In this document: one piece after another, positions 18,158-26,902 of the stretch
Layout of the letters: each line of letters begins with the position of its first letter
How positions within the stretch are numbered: the stretch's first letter is position 1
Assembly: GCA_018816945.1 (NCBI GenBank)
Contig: JAHIVC010000025.1
Location: 1-64,000 of the forward strand
Reading direction: 5' to 3'
DNA: 64,000 bases
DNA from: Bacteroidota bacterium
GTDB taxonomy: Bacteria > Bacteroidota > Bacteroidia > Bacteroidales > GCA-2711565
Translations under genes and position numbers: made by a program
The notes under the pieces: generated by a model
The model's database searches: none
What the model was told of the DNA's origin: nothing
The model's input: only the letters and a program-made list of their open reading frames with translations

Positions 18158-18171
18158 AAAGCCTCCCTCTT
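18158..18171 (-). promoter_or_regulatory. Strong Shine-Dalgarno sequence of the ECF sigma gene
   Basis: On the minus strand GAGGGAGG lies four to five bases before the ATG at 18157. Most genes in this window have no such motif, so it stands out and fixes the start. Confidence 0.65.
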
Positions 18172-18373
18172 AAAATAAATTATTGCTAAAAAAGGGTAGA
18201 TATTTATTCGATAATTAGTCCTCCATTTTAAGGGCGTATACCTTAAAAACTAAGATATAGCATACGTTTCAAGTTGTTTTAATTCATGCAAATATATGGA
18301 TTTTATCAAATATTGCAAATATTATTAATAATTTAGCATTTTTTAACATTTACCAAAACTGCGCTCTCAACGA

Positions 18374-21190
18374 ATGAATCTAGATCAATTAAGTTCAAAG
18401 GATTTTATCATCATATCTAAAGCCAGAGTTCATAATCTCAAGAATTTGAGCGTGGCTATCCCCAGAAACAATCTCGTAGTAATCACAGGTTTATCCGGTT
18501 CCGGAAAATCATCGCTTGCTTTCGACACACTATATGCCGAAGGCCAGAGAAGATATGTTGAAAGCTTAAGTTCCTACGCACGACAATTTCTGGGCCGGAT
18601 GAGCAAACCAGAAGTTGATTACATCAAAGGAATTTCACCTGCAATTGCCATCGAGCAAAAAGTAAATACCAAAAATCCTCGTTCAACGGTTGGTACCTCG
18701 ACTGAAATTTATGAATATTTAAAATTACTATTCGCCCGCATTGGTAAAACCTATTCCCCCATATCTAACCAACAAGTGAAACGTCACAAGGTTTCGGATG
18801 TTACAGATTTTATATTAAGCCTTGAGGAAGAAACCCGATTGATGATCCTCTCCCCCATTCAATTGGTTAAAGGGAGAAAACTCAATGATCAATTAAAAAT
18901 ATTAATGCAACAAGGTTTTAGCCGAATTGTTATTGATGGCAATACTTTTAAAATTGGTGATTATCTAGACGAAGGTCAGAAACCATCTTCTAAAATATCT
19001 ATTTTCGTACTTATCGATCGTTTCGTTGTCAAAAAGGATGATGAAGATTTAAAATCCCGCATGGGTGATTCTGTACAGACATCTTTTTATGAAGGTAACG
19101 GTAGTTGCATTATCGAATACATTTATAATGAGAAAAGCCATCAGGAATATTTTTCGAATAAATTTGAGTTGGACGATATCACTTTTGAAGAGCCCACCGT
19201 AAATTTTTTCACATTCAACAACCCATTTGGTGCATGCAAAACCTGTGAAGGTTTTGGAAGTGTAATCGGAATTGACAAAGATCTTGTGATTCCAAATAAA
19301 ACGCTTTCGGTATATGATGAAGCAATTGCATGTTGGAAAGGTGAAAAAATGAGCGAGTATAAAGATAAACTCGTATTAAATGCTTACAAATTCGATTTTC
19401 CTATTCACAAACCATATCATGAATTAAGCGAAGAGCAAAAAGAACTTCTTTGGACAGGTAACAAATACTTTGAAGGGATCGATGAATTTTTCAGGCAAGT
19501 AGAAGAGCAAACTTACAAAGTACAATACAGAGTGATGTTATCCAGATATAGAGGAAAAACAATTTGCCCCGATTGCCTTGGGACACGTTTAAGAGTTGAT
19601 GCTTCTTACGTTAAAATTGCTAAAAAATCAATTCTTGACTTGGTTCTTACCCCAATTGACAGGCTTTTGACTTTTTTTAAAGAACTGGAATTAGATAAAC
19701 ACGATCAGCAAATTGCCAAACGATTAATTACAGAAATCATAAATCGGCTTCAATTTCTTTCAGATGTTGGTTTGGGTTATCTCACACTGAACCGGAAATC
19801 AAATAGTTTGTCGGGTGGCGAATCGCAACGTATAAATCTGGCTACATCGCTCGGAAGCAGCCTGGTTGGCTCAATGTACATCCTCGATGAACCAAGTATT
19901 GGACTTCACCCCCGCGATACACAGCGATTGATAGGTGTATTGCTTAAGTTGAGGAATATTGGAAATACGGTTATTGTTGTTGAACATGATGAAGATATCA
20001 TAAAAGCAGCTGATCAAATTATTGATATCGGACCGGAGGCAGGAATTCACGGAGGCGAACTGGTTTTCCAGGGCCGGTTCTCCGATCTTAAAAATAGCGA
20101 AACGCTTACTGCCCAATACATGAACGGTATAAAATCAATTCCCCTTCCAAAGAAAAGAAAATCGTGGAATGACCATATTCTGATTGAAGGTGCTGAAGAA
20201 AACAATTTAAAATGTGTCAGTGTTAAAATTCCCTTGAACATCATGACCGTAATTACCGGCGTAAGTGGTTCAGGAAAGACTTCATTGGTAAAAGGAATCC
20301 TCTTTCCGGCACTCAAAAAGCGTTACGGGGGCTTCAGTGGAAATACGGGGAAGTATAAATACATTAATGGCAGCATAGAAAAACTGAGCGATATTGAGTT
20401 CATCGATCAGAACCCGATCGGGCGATCATCAAGATCCAATCCGGCCACCTATGTCAAAGCCTATGACGAAATAAGAAACTTGTTTGCCGATCAAAAATTA
20501 TCAAAATCAAGGGGATATAAACCCGGATTCTTCTCATTTAACATACCCGGAGGCAGATGCGAAGTTTGTGAAGGGGATGGAACGGTAAATATCGAGATGC
20601 AGTTTATGGCCGACATACAACTTGTGTGTGAAGAATGTCATGGCAGCCGATTTAAAGAAGAAGTGCTGGATATTAAATACAAGGATAAATCGATCTCCGA
20701 CATTTTGAACATGACCATCAATGAAGCCATTGGTTATTTTGATGGTGGCGATAATATTACCGCTACAGAAAAAAGGATTATTTCAAAATTAATCCCCTTA
20801 CAGGATGTTGGTTTAGGTTACCTTGGATTGGGCCAACCATCGAGCACCATGAGTGGTGGTGAGGCACAGCGAATCAAACTGGCATATTTCCTTACCAAAG
20901 GAATTTCGGAACAACCAACCATGTTTATATTCGATGAACCTACAACCGGGCTTCATTTTCACGACATATCCAATTTGCTTTCTGCTTTTAGGGCATTAAT
21001 AAGTAAGGGTCATACATTGGTAATCATAGAACATAATTCGGAAATTATTAAATCAGCCGATTGGATTATTGATTTGGGCCCGGAAGGAGGTGATTTGGGA
21101 GGAAATATTGTTTTTGAAGGCATTCCGGAAGATTTAATAAAAAATGAAGAATCATATACCGCTAAGTATTTGAAAAGCAAATTTCATTAA
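18374..21190 (+). CDS. uvrA: UvrABC system protein A
   Basis: A 938-residue nucleotide excision repair protein. It has two ABC ATPase units: Walker [10 protein letters not shown] at residues 39-47 and GVSGSGKTS near 640, and signatures LSGGESQRI and MSGGEAQRI. Both zinc modules are seen: CKTCEGFG with CPDCLGTR, and CEVCEGDG with CEECHGSR. UvrA recognises bulky DNA lesions with UvrB. Length and motifs are complete, so it is functional. It is divergent from the ECF sigma gene. I found no clear TAnnTTTG promoter in the shared 216-base gap. Confidence 0.98.
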   Translation: MNLDQLSSKDFIIISKARVHNLKNLSVAIPRNNLVVITGLSGSGKSSLAFDTLYAEGQRRYVESLSSYARQFLGRMSKPEVDYIKGISPAIAIEQKVNTKNPRSTVGTSTEIYEYLKLLFARIGKTYSPISNQQVKRHKVSDVTDFILSLEEETRLMILSPIQLVKGRKLNDQLKILMQQGFSRIVIDGNTFKIGDYLDEGQKPSSKISIFVLIDRFVVKKDDEDLKSRMGDSVQTSFYEGNGSCIIEYIYNEKSHQEYFSNKFELDDITFEEPTVNFFTFNNPFGACKTCEGFGSVIGIDKDLVIPNKTLSVYDEAIACWKGEKMSEYKDKLVLNAYKFDFPIHKPYHELSEEQKELLWTGNKYFEGIDEFFRQVEEQTYKVQYRVMLSRYRGKTICPDCLGTRLRVDASYVKIAKKSILDLVLTPIDRLLTFFKELELDKHDQQIAKRLITEIINRLQFLSDVGLGYLTLNRKSNSLSGGESQRINLATSLGSSLVGSMYILDEPSIGLHPRDTQRLIGVLLKLRNIGNTVIVVEHDEDIIKAADQIIDIGPEAGIHGGELVFQGRFSDLKNSETLTAQYMNGIKSIPLPKKRKSWNDHILIEGAEENNLKCVSVKIPLNIMTVITGVSGSGKTSLVKGILFPALKKRYGGFSGNTGKYKYINGSIEKLSDIEFIDQNPIGRSSRSNPATYVKAYDEIRNLFADQKLSKSRGYKPGFFSFNIPGGRCEVCEGDGTVNIEMQFMADIQLVCEECHGSRFKEEVLDIKYKDKSISDILNMTINEAIGYFDGGDNITATEKRIISKLIPLQDVGLGYLGLGQPSSTMSGGEAQRIKLAYFLTKGISEQPTMFIFDEPTTGLHFHDISNLLSAFRALISKGHTLVIIEHNSEIIKSADWIIDLGPEGGDLGGNIVFEGIPEDLIKNEESYTAKYLKSKFH

Positions 21191-21249
21191 ACCTTATTAA
21201 CTATATTAATCCAAAAGATAATTATTATTGATTCATTAAACCTCAAAAA

Positions 21250-21744
21250 ATGGACAGAAAGGAAAGTGTGTTTAAAGTCTTGGCTGAATTAAATATAACC
21301 TATGTCCTCACCAATCACCCCCCTGTTCCTACGGTTGAAGAAGCCGCAAAATACTGGGTTGATCTGGATGCTGCCCATTGCAAAAATTTATTCTTTAGAA
21401 ATCACAAAGGTGATAAACACTATCTTGTTTTGTTAGACTTTCGTCAATCATTATTCATTAAAGATTTGGAACATAGACTAAAACAAGGAAAAATTAGTTT
21501 TGCATCTGCCGAAAGAATGGACAAATACCTTGGATTAAAAGCAGGTTCGGTTTCTCCTTTCGGACTAATTCATGATCTTGAAAACCATGTGCATGTATTC
21601 ATCGATAAAAACTTGGAACATGTCGAAAAGATCAGTTTCCATCCCAATGATAATACCGCAACTTTAGTACTTTCGTTAAAAGATTTTATAAAATTCCTCG
21701 AATGGTCGGGGAATAATTACGAATTTATTAACCTTTATGATTAA
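21250..21744 (+). CDS. YbaK/ProX-type aminoacyl-tRNA deacylase
   Basis: A 164-residue single-domain protein of the YbaK/INS superfamily. It carries the conserved HPPVPTVEEA start, the AAHCKNLFFRNHKG segment with the catalytic-site lysine, and the GSVSPFGL loop. Proteins of this type (ProXp-ala) hydrolyse alanine wrongly attached to tRNA-Pro. It acts free of prolyl-tRNA synthetase. The specificity for Ala rather than Cys is inferred from similarity only. It follows uvrA on the same strand after 59 bases. Confidence 0.87.
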   Translation: MDRKESVFKVLAELNITYVLTNHPPVPTVEEAAKYWVDLDAAHCKNLFFRNHKGDKHYLVLLDFRQSLFIKDLEHRLKQGKISFASAERMDKYLGLKAGSVSPFGLIHDLENHVHVFIDKNLEHVEKISFHPNDNTATLVLSLKDFIKFLEWSGNNYEFINLYD

Positions 21745-21808
21745 GATGAATCGAATTCAGAGTTGATGAAATAAGATTTATCCGTTATATAATAATTTAA
21801 ACTTACCA

Positions 21809-23026
21809 ATGAAAAAAAATATCTTATTCCTTGCATCCATAGCAATTGGTTTTGCATCATGCAATACCAGTCCTAAATTTAACAGTATTGAAGAAAAAGC
21901 TGCTTATATTCACAACAAAGTTTTTACAGTTGATTCGCATACTGATACTCCGATGAGCTTTAGCTCTGAAAGCTTTGATTTTAGCAAAGACAATAGTGCC
22001 AATCGCAGAAGCAGTGTTGACATCCCACGCATGGAAAAAGGGGGTCTGGATGGCGTATTTCTGGCAGCCTTTATTGGACAAGGCCCTCGAAATCCTGAAG
22101 CACATTTAAAAGCCAAAGAAAGGGTTGACAAAATCATTAAATCAATACATACAGAAGCTGAAAAAAATAAAGATAAAGCTGGTATTGCCTTAAACTCCAA
22201 GCAAGCATATAAACTTGAAAAAGAAGGTAAGCGGGCATTGTTTATTGGAATTGAAAATGGATATCCTTTAGGTAACGATATTGCATTGGTCAAAATTTAT
22301 CATGATATGGGTGCAAGATATATCACCTTAGTTCACACAAAAAACAATGACATATGCGATTCATCAGGAGATACAACCGAGTATCACGGCTTATCAGCCT
22401 TTGGTGAAGAAGTGGTAAAAGAAATGAACCGAACAGGCGTCATGATTGATATTTCACATGCCTCAGATGAGAGTTTTTATGATGTGATTGCCTTAACAAA
22501 GGCGCCTATTATCGCTTCTCATTCATGTGCCCGTGCCTTATGTGAGAACGATAGAAATATGACCGATGACATGTTGAAAAAGCTTGCAGAAAATGGCGGT
22601 GTAATTCAAATGTGTATCTTAAGCGCTTATATAAAGACGCCTGAACCGCAACCCGCAAGAGACAGTGCTAGATCAGCCATGCGTGAAAAATTTAAAAATT
22701 ATGAAGACCTTGACGAAGCTCAAAAGGCTGAACGAAGAAAAGAATGGTATGCGATAGATAGCATTTATCCTGAAAAATTAGCATATGTATCTGATGTTGT
22801 GGATCATATCGACCATGTTGTTGCAATCGCCGGTATTGACCACGTAGGCATCGGGACTGATTTTGACGGCGGTGGCGGTATAACCGACTGCATTGATGTC
22901 AGTCAAATGGGCAATATTACCCTTGAGTTGGTGAAACGTGGTTATACAGAAAATGACATCCGTAAGATTTGGGGAGCCAATCTAATGCGTGTACTAGAAA
23001 AAGTTGAAAGACTGGCCGAAAAATAG
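21809..23026 (+). CDS. Membrane dipeptidase (M19 family) lipoprotein
   Basis: A 405-residue lipoprotein: the signal peptide ends in the lipobox GFASC (Cys at ~19). The M19 renal-dipeptidase metal ligands are recognisable: VDSHTDTP, Glu in GIENGYP, His in DISHASD, His in IASHSCARAL, and Asp in IGTDFDGGGG. These enzymes cleave dipeptides, often with D-amino acids at the second position. It should sit on the outer face of the inner membrane or be exported to the outer membrane. A strong terminator follows. Confidence 0.93.
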   Translation: MKKNILFLASIAIGFASCNTSPKFNSIEEKAAYIHNKVFTVDSHTDTPMSFSSESFDFSKDNSANRRSSVDIPRMEKGGLDGVFLAAFIGQGPRNPEAHLKAKERVDKIIKSIHTEAEKNKDKAGIALNSKQAYKLEKEGKRALFIGIENGYPLGNDIALVKIYHDMGARYITLVHTKNNDICDSSGDTTEYHGLSAFGEEVVKEMNRTGVMIDISHASDESFYDVIALTKAPIIASHSCARALCENDRNMTDDMLKKLAENGGVIQMCILSAYIKTPEPQPARDSARSAMREKFKNYEDLDEAQKAERRKEWYAIDSIYPEKLAYVSDVVDHIDHVVAIAGIDHVGIGTDFDGGGGITDCIDVSQMGNITLELVKRGYTENDIRKIWGANLMRVLEKVERLAEK

Positions 23027-23052
23027 ATTTATTTCTGAAACAAAATTTATGT

Positions 23053-23084
23053 ACTCGGGGCAATATTTTGCTCCGGGTTTTTTT
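23053..23084 (+). terminator. Terminator of the dipeptidase gene
   Basis: An 11-base stem with two G-T pairs (ACTCGGGGCAA / TTGCTCCGGGT) and a TATT loop is followed by seven T. It lies 27 bases after the M19 gene stop. Confidence 0.85.
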
Positions 23085-23175
23085 ATAAAAAAGAAAGTTT
23101 GTATTTGATTAATTTGTTTAAATTTATTCGATCATATTATAAACACATTAACATAGCTAATTCCAACTCAAAAAT

Positions 23176-25332
23176 ATGAAGAAGAAGAGAATTAAAGGAA
23201 TCCCAAAATATCATGGATTTAGGATTTATTTCTTTTCCACCTTATTATATTTCATCCTTGTGATGCCGATTGTTGGAGTTTTATCTTTAAAATATAGCCC
23301 TGAATGGTTTCCTAATTCCGATTTTATAAGAACAGGATCTGGAGTTACAATTAATGTAGACTCCACGAATAAGCATACTGGTAAAATAAAAAATGACTCT
23401 TCTGATAAGAGAGCTATCGATACTTCAGCCCCTGATTTATATTATAGAAGCGCAGAATTTAACAATATTGAAAATTCAATTGATTCTATATTTAATAAAC
23501 AAGTTTCAAGATCAGTACCAGAAATTAATAACAATAACAGGAATGAACCAACTGGCGACAATAGATTTATGGCCACTCTCAGTGTGTTATTAAAGCTACT
23601 GTTATTAAGCTTTCTGGCAGGACTGGCTTATAATCTGCCTTTCAAAATATTTTTCAAGAAAAAGAGGAAAGGCAAACCAATTCAAGACAAACTTTTCCAA
23701 TATTGTAAAAAGTTTTTAATAAAATCGCCGACAATAAATAGCCTTATTCTATTAATCCCTTATGCAATTAGCCTAGTATATACTGTCTATACCTTACTTT
23801 TTGCTAAAAACATAGATCAAATAACCGCTAGATTCTATATCCAGTATTTTTTCATCTCGCTGATTGCAACCATATTAACCATTATATTTGTATATTATTG
23901 GCAAAAACACAGAGTCCAGATTAAGTACATAGAACATGTTTTTACCGGAGAAGAATTACGTAAACGCATTTTTAACATTAGGATTGGTAGAATAAGAAAT
24001 CGATTATGGGTCTCCAGTGGAATGACCACTTTGTTGCCTTTAATCATCGTTATATTCTATTTATTCTTGAGTATTACTTCGTTAAAAGATATAGAAGTAT
24101 TAGAATTCACTGACGCGCAATTAAAAATTCTATTTGGTAACTACATGAACTTTTTTAGTGGGTCCAGTTTTGAGGAAATAAAAGGTTTATTTTATATCAA
24201 TGCATTCGATAGTGCCCTTTTATTTGGAGGCATATTTACGGGTATTTTCACCTCTTTTATTTACATTTTTCTTTTCATACGGTGGACCACCGAAGGCATT
24301 GTAGGTCCTGTAAGAGAACTTTTAGCCAATATGCAATTAACCGGACAGGGCGAACTTGATCAATTCAGTATTGTTCGAACCAATGATGAAATTGGGGAGC
24401 TTACGGAAGGCTTTAATGAGATGTCGCAGAAATTACAAGATTATTTCGAAAGTATTTCACGCATCAATAAAGCAAATTCTCGATTTGTACCAAGACAGTT
24501 TATCGAGTTTTTAGGTAAAAATAGTATTGCCGATGTTCAGCTCGGTGATCAGGTGCAAAAAGAAATGACCATATTATTTTCTGATATCCGCGATTTTACA
24601 ACAATTTCGGAAGTGATGACCCCAAAAGAAAATTTCGATTTTCTGAACAACTACCTGGGTTATATGGAACCCGTAATCAGAAACAATCATGGGTTCATCG
24701 ATAAATTCATGGGTGATTCCATCATGGCCATTTTTAGTGAGAGCCCCGAAGATGCGATCAATGCAGCTATTGAAATGCGCATAAAACTTCAGGAGTTCAA
24801 TCAGGTTATGGGGCAATTTGGAAAGCCCCCGATTGATAGTGGGATAGGAATACATACAGGGATGCTAATGCTCGGTATTGTTGGTGGTGAAGGCCGAATG
24901 GATGGAACAGTTATTTCGGACGCGGTAAATCTAGCATCACGCATTGAGGGATTAACAAAAATATATGGTGGATCCATTATTATTTCTGAGGACACACTGA
25001 TTAAACTCAACGATCCTAGCCATTATAACTTCAGGTTTATTGATATTGTAAAAGTAAAGGGGAAAAGGGAAGCGGTTTATGTTTTTGAAATCATCGACGG
25101 CGAATCTTCATCCATTAAAGCCTTGAAAATTGAAACCAAAGAAAAATTTGGAAAAGCTTTGCAGCATTATAAAAATAAAAATCTTGAAGAGGCATTAAAA
25201 CTTTTTAAAGAGGTTTGTCAAAAAAACAAATTTGATAAGGCATCAGGACTATACACTGCAAGATGTCAACGCTTTATCAGAGATGGAATTCCAAAAGACT
25301 GGGATGGGATTGAAGTGATAACGGAAAAATAG
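23176..25332 (+). CDS. Membrane class III adenylate cyclase with HAMP domain
   Basis: A 718-residue protein. Membrane helices lie near residues 14-36, 134-152, 190-212, 220-245, 282-305 and 350-372, with an extracytoplasmic loop rich in Asn and Ser (~40-130). A HAMP segment follows (~375-425, ending NDEIGELTEGFNEM). The class III cyclase domain (~455-640) has both metal aspartates, in FSDIRDF (~470) and FMGDSIMAIF (~512), and the transition-state Asn/Arg in NLASRIE. The purine-site residues are Lys (in DKFMGD) and Thr (in GTVISD), which favours ATP over GTP. A short TPR-like tail ends the protein. An HD hydrolase gene follows 21 bases downstream. Confidence 0.9.
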   Translation: MKKKRIKGIPKYHGFRIYFFSTLLYFILVMPIVGVLSLKYSPEWFPNSDFIRTGSGVTINVDSTNKHTGKIKNDSSDKRAIDTSAPDLYYRSAEFNNIENSIDSIFNKQVSRSVPEINNNNRNEPTGDNRFMATLSVLLKLLLLSFLAGLAYNLPFKIFFKKKRKGKPIQDKLFQYCKKFLIKSPTINSLILLIPYAISLVYTVYTLLFAKNIDQITARFYIQYFFISLIATILTIIFVYYWQKHRVQIKYIEHVFTGEELRKRIFNIRIGRIRNRLWVSSGMTTLLPLIIVIFYLFLSITSLKDIEVLEFTDAQLKILFGNYMNFFSGSSFEEIKGLFYINAFDSALLFGGIFTGIFTSFIYIFLFIRWTTEGIVGPVRELLANMQLTGQGELDQFSIVRTNDEIGELTEGFNEMSQKLQDYFESISRINKANSRFVPRQFIEFLGKNSIADVQLGDQVQKEMTILFSDIRDFTTISEVMTPKENFDFLNNYLGYMEPVIRNNHGFIDKFMGDSIMAIFSESPEDAINAAIEMRIKLQEFNQVMGQFGKPPIDSGIGIHTGMLMLGIVGGEGRMDGTVISDAVNLASRIEGLTKIYGGSIIISEDTLIKLNDPSHYNFRFIDIVKVKGKREAVYVFEIIDGESSSIKALKIETKEKFGKALQHYKNKNLEEALKLFKEVCQKNKFDKASGLYTARCQRFIRDGIPKDWDGIEVITEK

Positions 25333-25353
25333 TATGATTTTTAATGAAAGATT

Positions 25354-25938
25354 ATGGACTTTACTGGAGCAAAGGAATATATTTTAGAAAGGATTAAACA
25401 GGAACTGGATCCTCGACTTGAATATCACACCATAGAGCATACATTAGATGTGTTGAATGCAGCCATTATTATCGCCGAAAAAGAAGGAATCGGGAAATAC
25501 GAGCTTGAATTAATAAAAACAGGTGCACTTTTTCATGATTCGGGGATTATTAAAACATATATCGGACACGAATATGCATCCGTGCAAATTGTACGTGAGG
25601 TGTTGCCTAAATTTGATTATACAAAAGAAGAAATTGACAGGATAGCGAATATGATCCTGGCTACACAATTACCACAAGATGCCTCATCTTTTTTAGATCA
25701 GATATTATGTGATGCGGACTTGGATTATTTAGGTCGGGATGATTTTTTTATGGTTTCACTTCGCCTGTTTCATGAATGGAACGTATTGGGCATAAAGAAT
25801 CTTTCTTTGAAAGAGTGGTATAATTTACAAGTTGAGTTCCTGAGTTCTCATAAATATTTCACTAAATGCGCCATTAAAACGAGACGAAAAAAGAAACTGG
25901 AAAACCTTAAACAAATCAAAGAATTATTATCAATATAA
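25354..25938 (+). CDS. HD-domain metal-dependent phosphohydrolase
   Basis: A 194-residue soluble helical protein. The HD superfamily ligands are present: His25 and His29 in YHTIEHT, the His61-Asp62 pair in ALFHDSGI, and Asp in CDADLDYLG (~131). HD proteins hydrolyse phosphomonoesters or phosphodiesters, including cyclic nucleotides. It lies 21 bases after the adenylate cyclase gene, so it may remove or respond to the cyclase product. This is inference from position; its true substrate is unknown. Confidence 0.85.
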   Translation: MDFTGAKEYILERIKQELDPRLEYHTIEHTLDVLNAAIIIAEKEGIGKYELELIKTGALFHDSGIIKTYIGHEYASVQIVREVLPKFDYTKEEIDRIANMILATQLPQDASSFLDQILCDADLDYLGRDDFFMVSLRLFHEWNVLGIKNLSLKEWYNLQVEFLSSHKYFTKCAIKTRRKKKLENLKQIKELLSI

Positions 25939-25977
25939 AATGCTTTTTATATTTAAAGACTTTTTACAAAATATTTC

Positions 25978-25985
25978 TATATTTG
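25978..25985 (+). promoter_or_regulatory. -7 element of the universal stress protein gene
   Basis: TATATTTG matches TAnnTTTG and lies 37 bases before the ATG at 26023. A matching -33 TTTG is not evident. Confidence 0.4.
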
Positions 25986-26022
25986 TGCTACAAAAATATT
26001 TAACGCAAAATTTTGGTCATAC

Positions 26023-26826
26023 ATGGAAACAAAAATGAACATTTTATTAGTCCCAACCGACTTTTCTGAAGTTGGAAATAATGCCATTGACATGGCTGCT
26101 AAATCAGCAAAATTACTAAAATACAAATTATGCTTACTTCATGTTATCGAGAGCGATGACGCATCTGTAGCTACAAAACTTGATCATCTTGCAAATGAAG
26201 TGAAAAACAAATTTGGTATTGAAGTTGAAACCATGATCCGCAAAGGCAGCATCTTCACTACGATTGGTCAAACTGCAAAAGATATTGGTGCTAAATTACT
26301 TTTCATGGGCACACATGGAAAAGTTGGTTTACAAAAGGTAACCGGAAGCTTTGCAATTAAAGTTGTTACAAGTTCTGAAACACCAGTAATTGTAGTTCAA
26401 AAACGTCCTTTTGAAAAAACATTTAAAGATATCGTACTTCCAATAACCACTGATTACGGCCCATGGGAAAAAACCAAATGGTCGGAATATATTGCTAAAG
26501 AATTTAATGCAAAAATTCATATTCATCACTTAAATACAGAAAGTATCGCTAAAGCAGTTGAAACGATTACTGCACATTTTAAGGAAAATAAAGTTGCTTT
26601 TACTGTGAAAGTTGCGGAAAAATCAGGTAATTTCGAGAAACAAGTTGTTGATTATGCAACGAGTATCAACTCAGAGCTTATCATGATCATGACCAATCCT
26701 TCTAAAGGTTTAACTAACTTCATTTTGGGAAGCTATGACGAAGACATTCTCTTTAATACTCCTCAAATTCCGGTAATGTGTATCAACCCGCGTGATTTAA
26801 ATTGGAAGAAAATCGTTTCCAGATAA
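26023..26826 (+). CDS. Tandem universal stress protein (UspA, two domains)
   Basis: A 267-residue cytoplasmic protein of two UspA domains. The first (~5-128) opens with NILLVPTDFSE and keeps the ATP-binding G-2x-G-9x-GS pattern in GTHGKVGLQKVTGS, so it probably binds ATP. The second (~135-262) keeps the fold but has lost that pattern (MTNPSKGLTNFILGSYDE), as is usual in tandem Usps. Such proteins are induced by stress and starvation. Their biochemical role is not defined. A second ATG at 26035 is also a possible start. It has its own -7 box and terminator. Confidence 0.93.
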   Translation: METKMNILLVPTDFSEVGNNAIDMAAKSAKLLKYKLCLLHVIESDDASVATKLDHLANEVKNKFGIEVETMIRKGSIFTTIGQTAKDIGAKLLFMGTHGKVGLQKVTGSFAIKVVTSSETPVIVVQKRPFEKTFKDIVLPITTDYGPWEKTKWSEYIAKEFNAKIHIHHLNTESIAKAVETITAHFKENKVAFTVKVAEKSGNFEKQVVDYATSINSELIMIMTNPSKGLTNFILGSYDEDILFNTPQIPVMCINPRDLNWKKIVSR

Positions 26827-26843
26827 TCAGCTCAAAATAATTG

Positions 26844-26871
26844 AAAAGCCTCGAAATTTCGGGGCTTTTTT
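26844..26871 (+). terminator. Terminator of the universal stress protein gene
   Basis: The stem AAAAGCCTCGAAA / TTTCGGGGCTTTT, with one G-T pair, is followed by more T. It also lies directly before the ligA promoter element. Confidence 0.8.
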
Positions 26872-26876
26872 TATAT

Positions 26877-26884
26877 TATATTTG
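26877..26884 (+). promoter_or_regulatory. -7 element of ligA
   Basis: TATATTTG, 18 bases before the ligA ATG, matches TAnnTTTG. Initiation about 7 bases downstream would give a very short leader. No proper -33 box was seen, since the terminator occupies that place. Confidence 0.4.
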
Positions 26885-26902
26885 TAAGAATAAGACTAAA
26901 AA

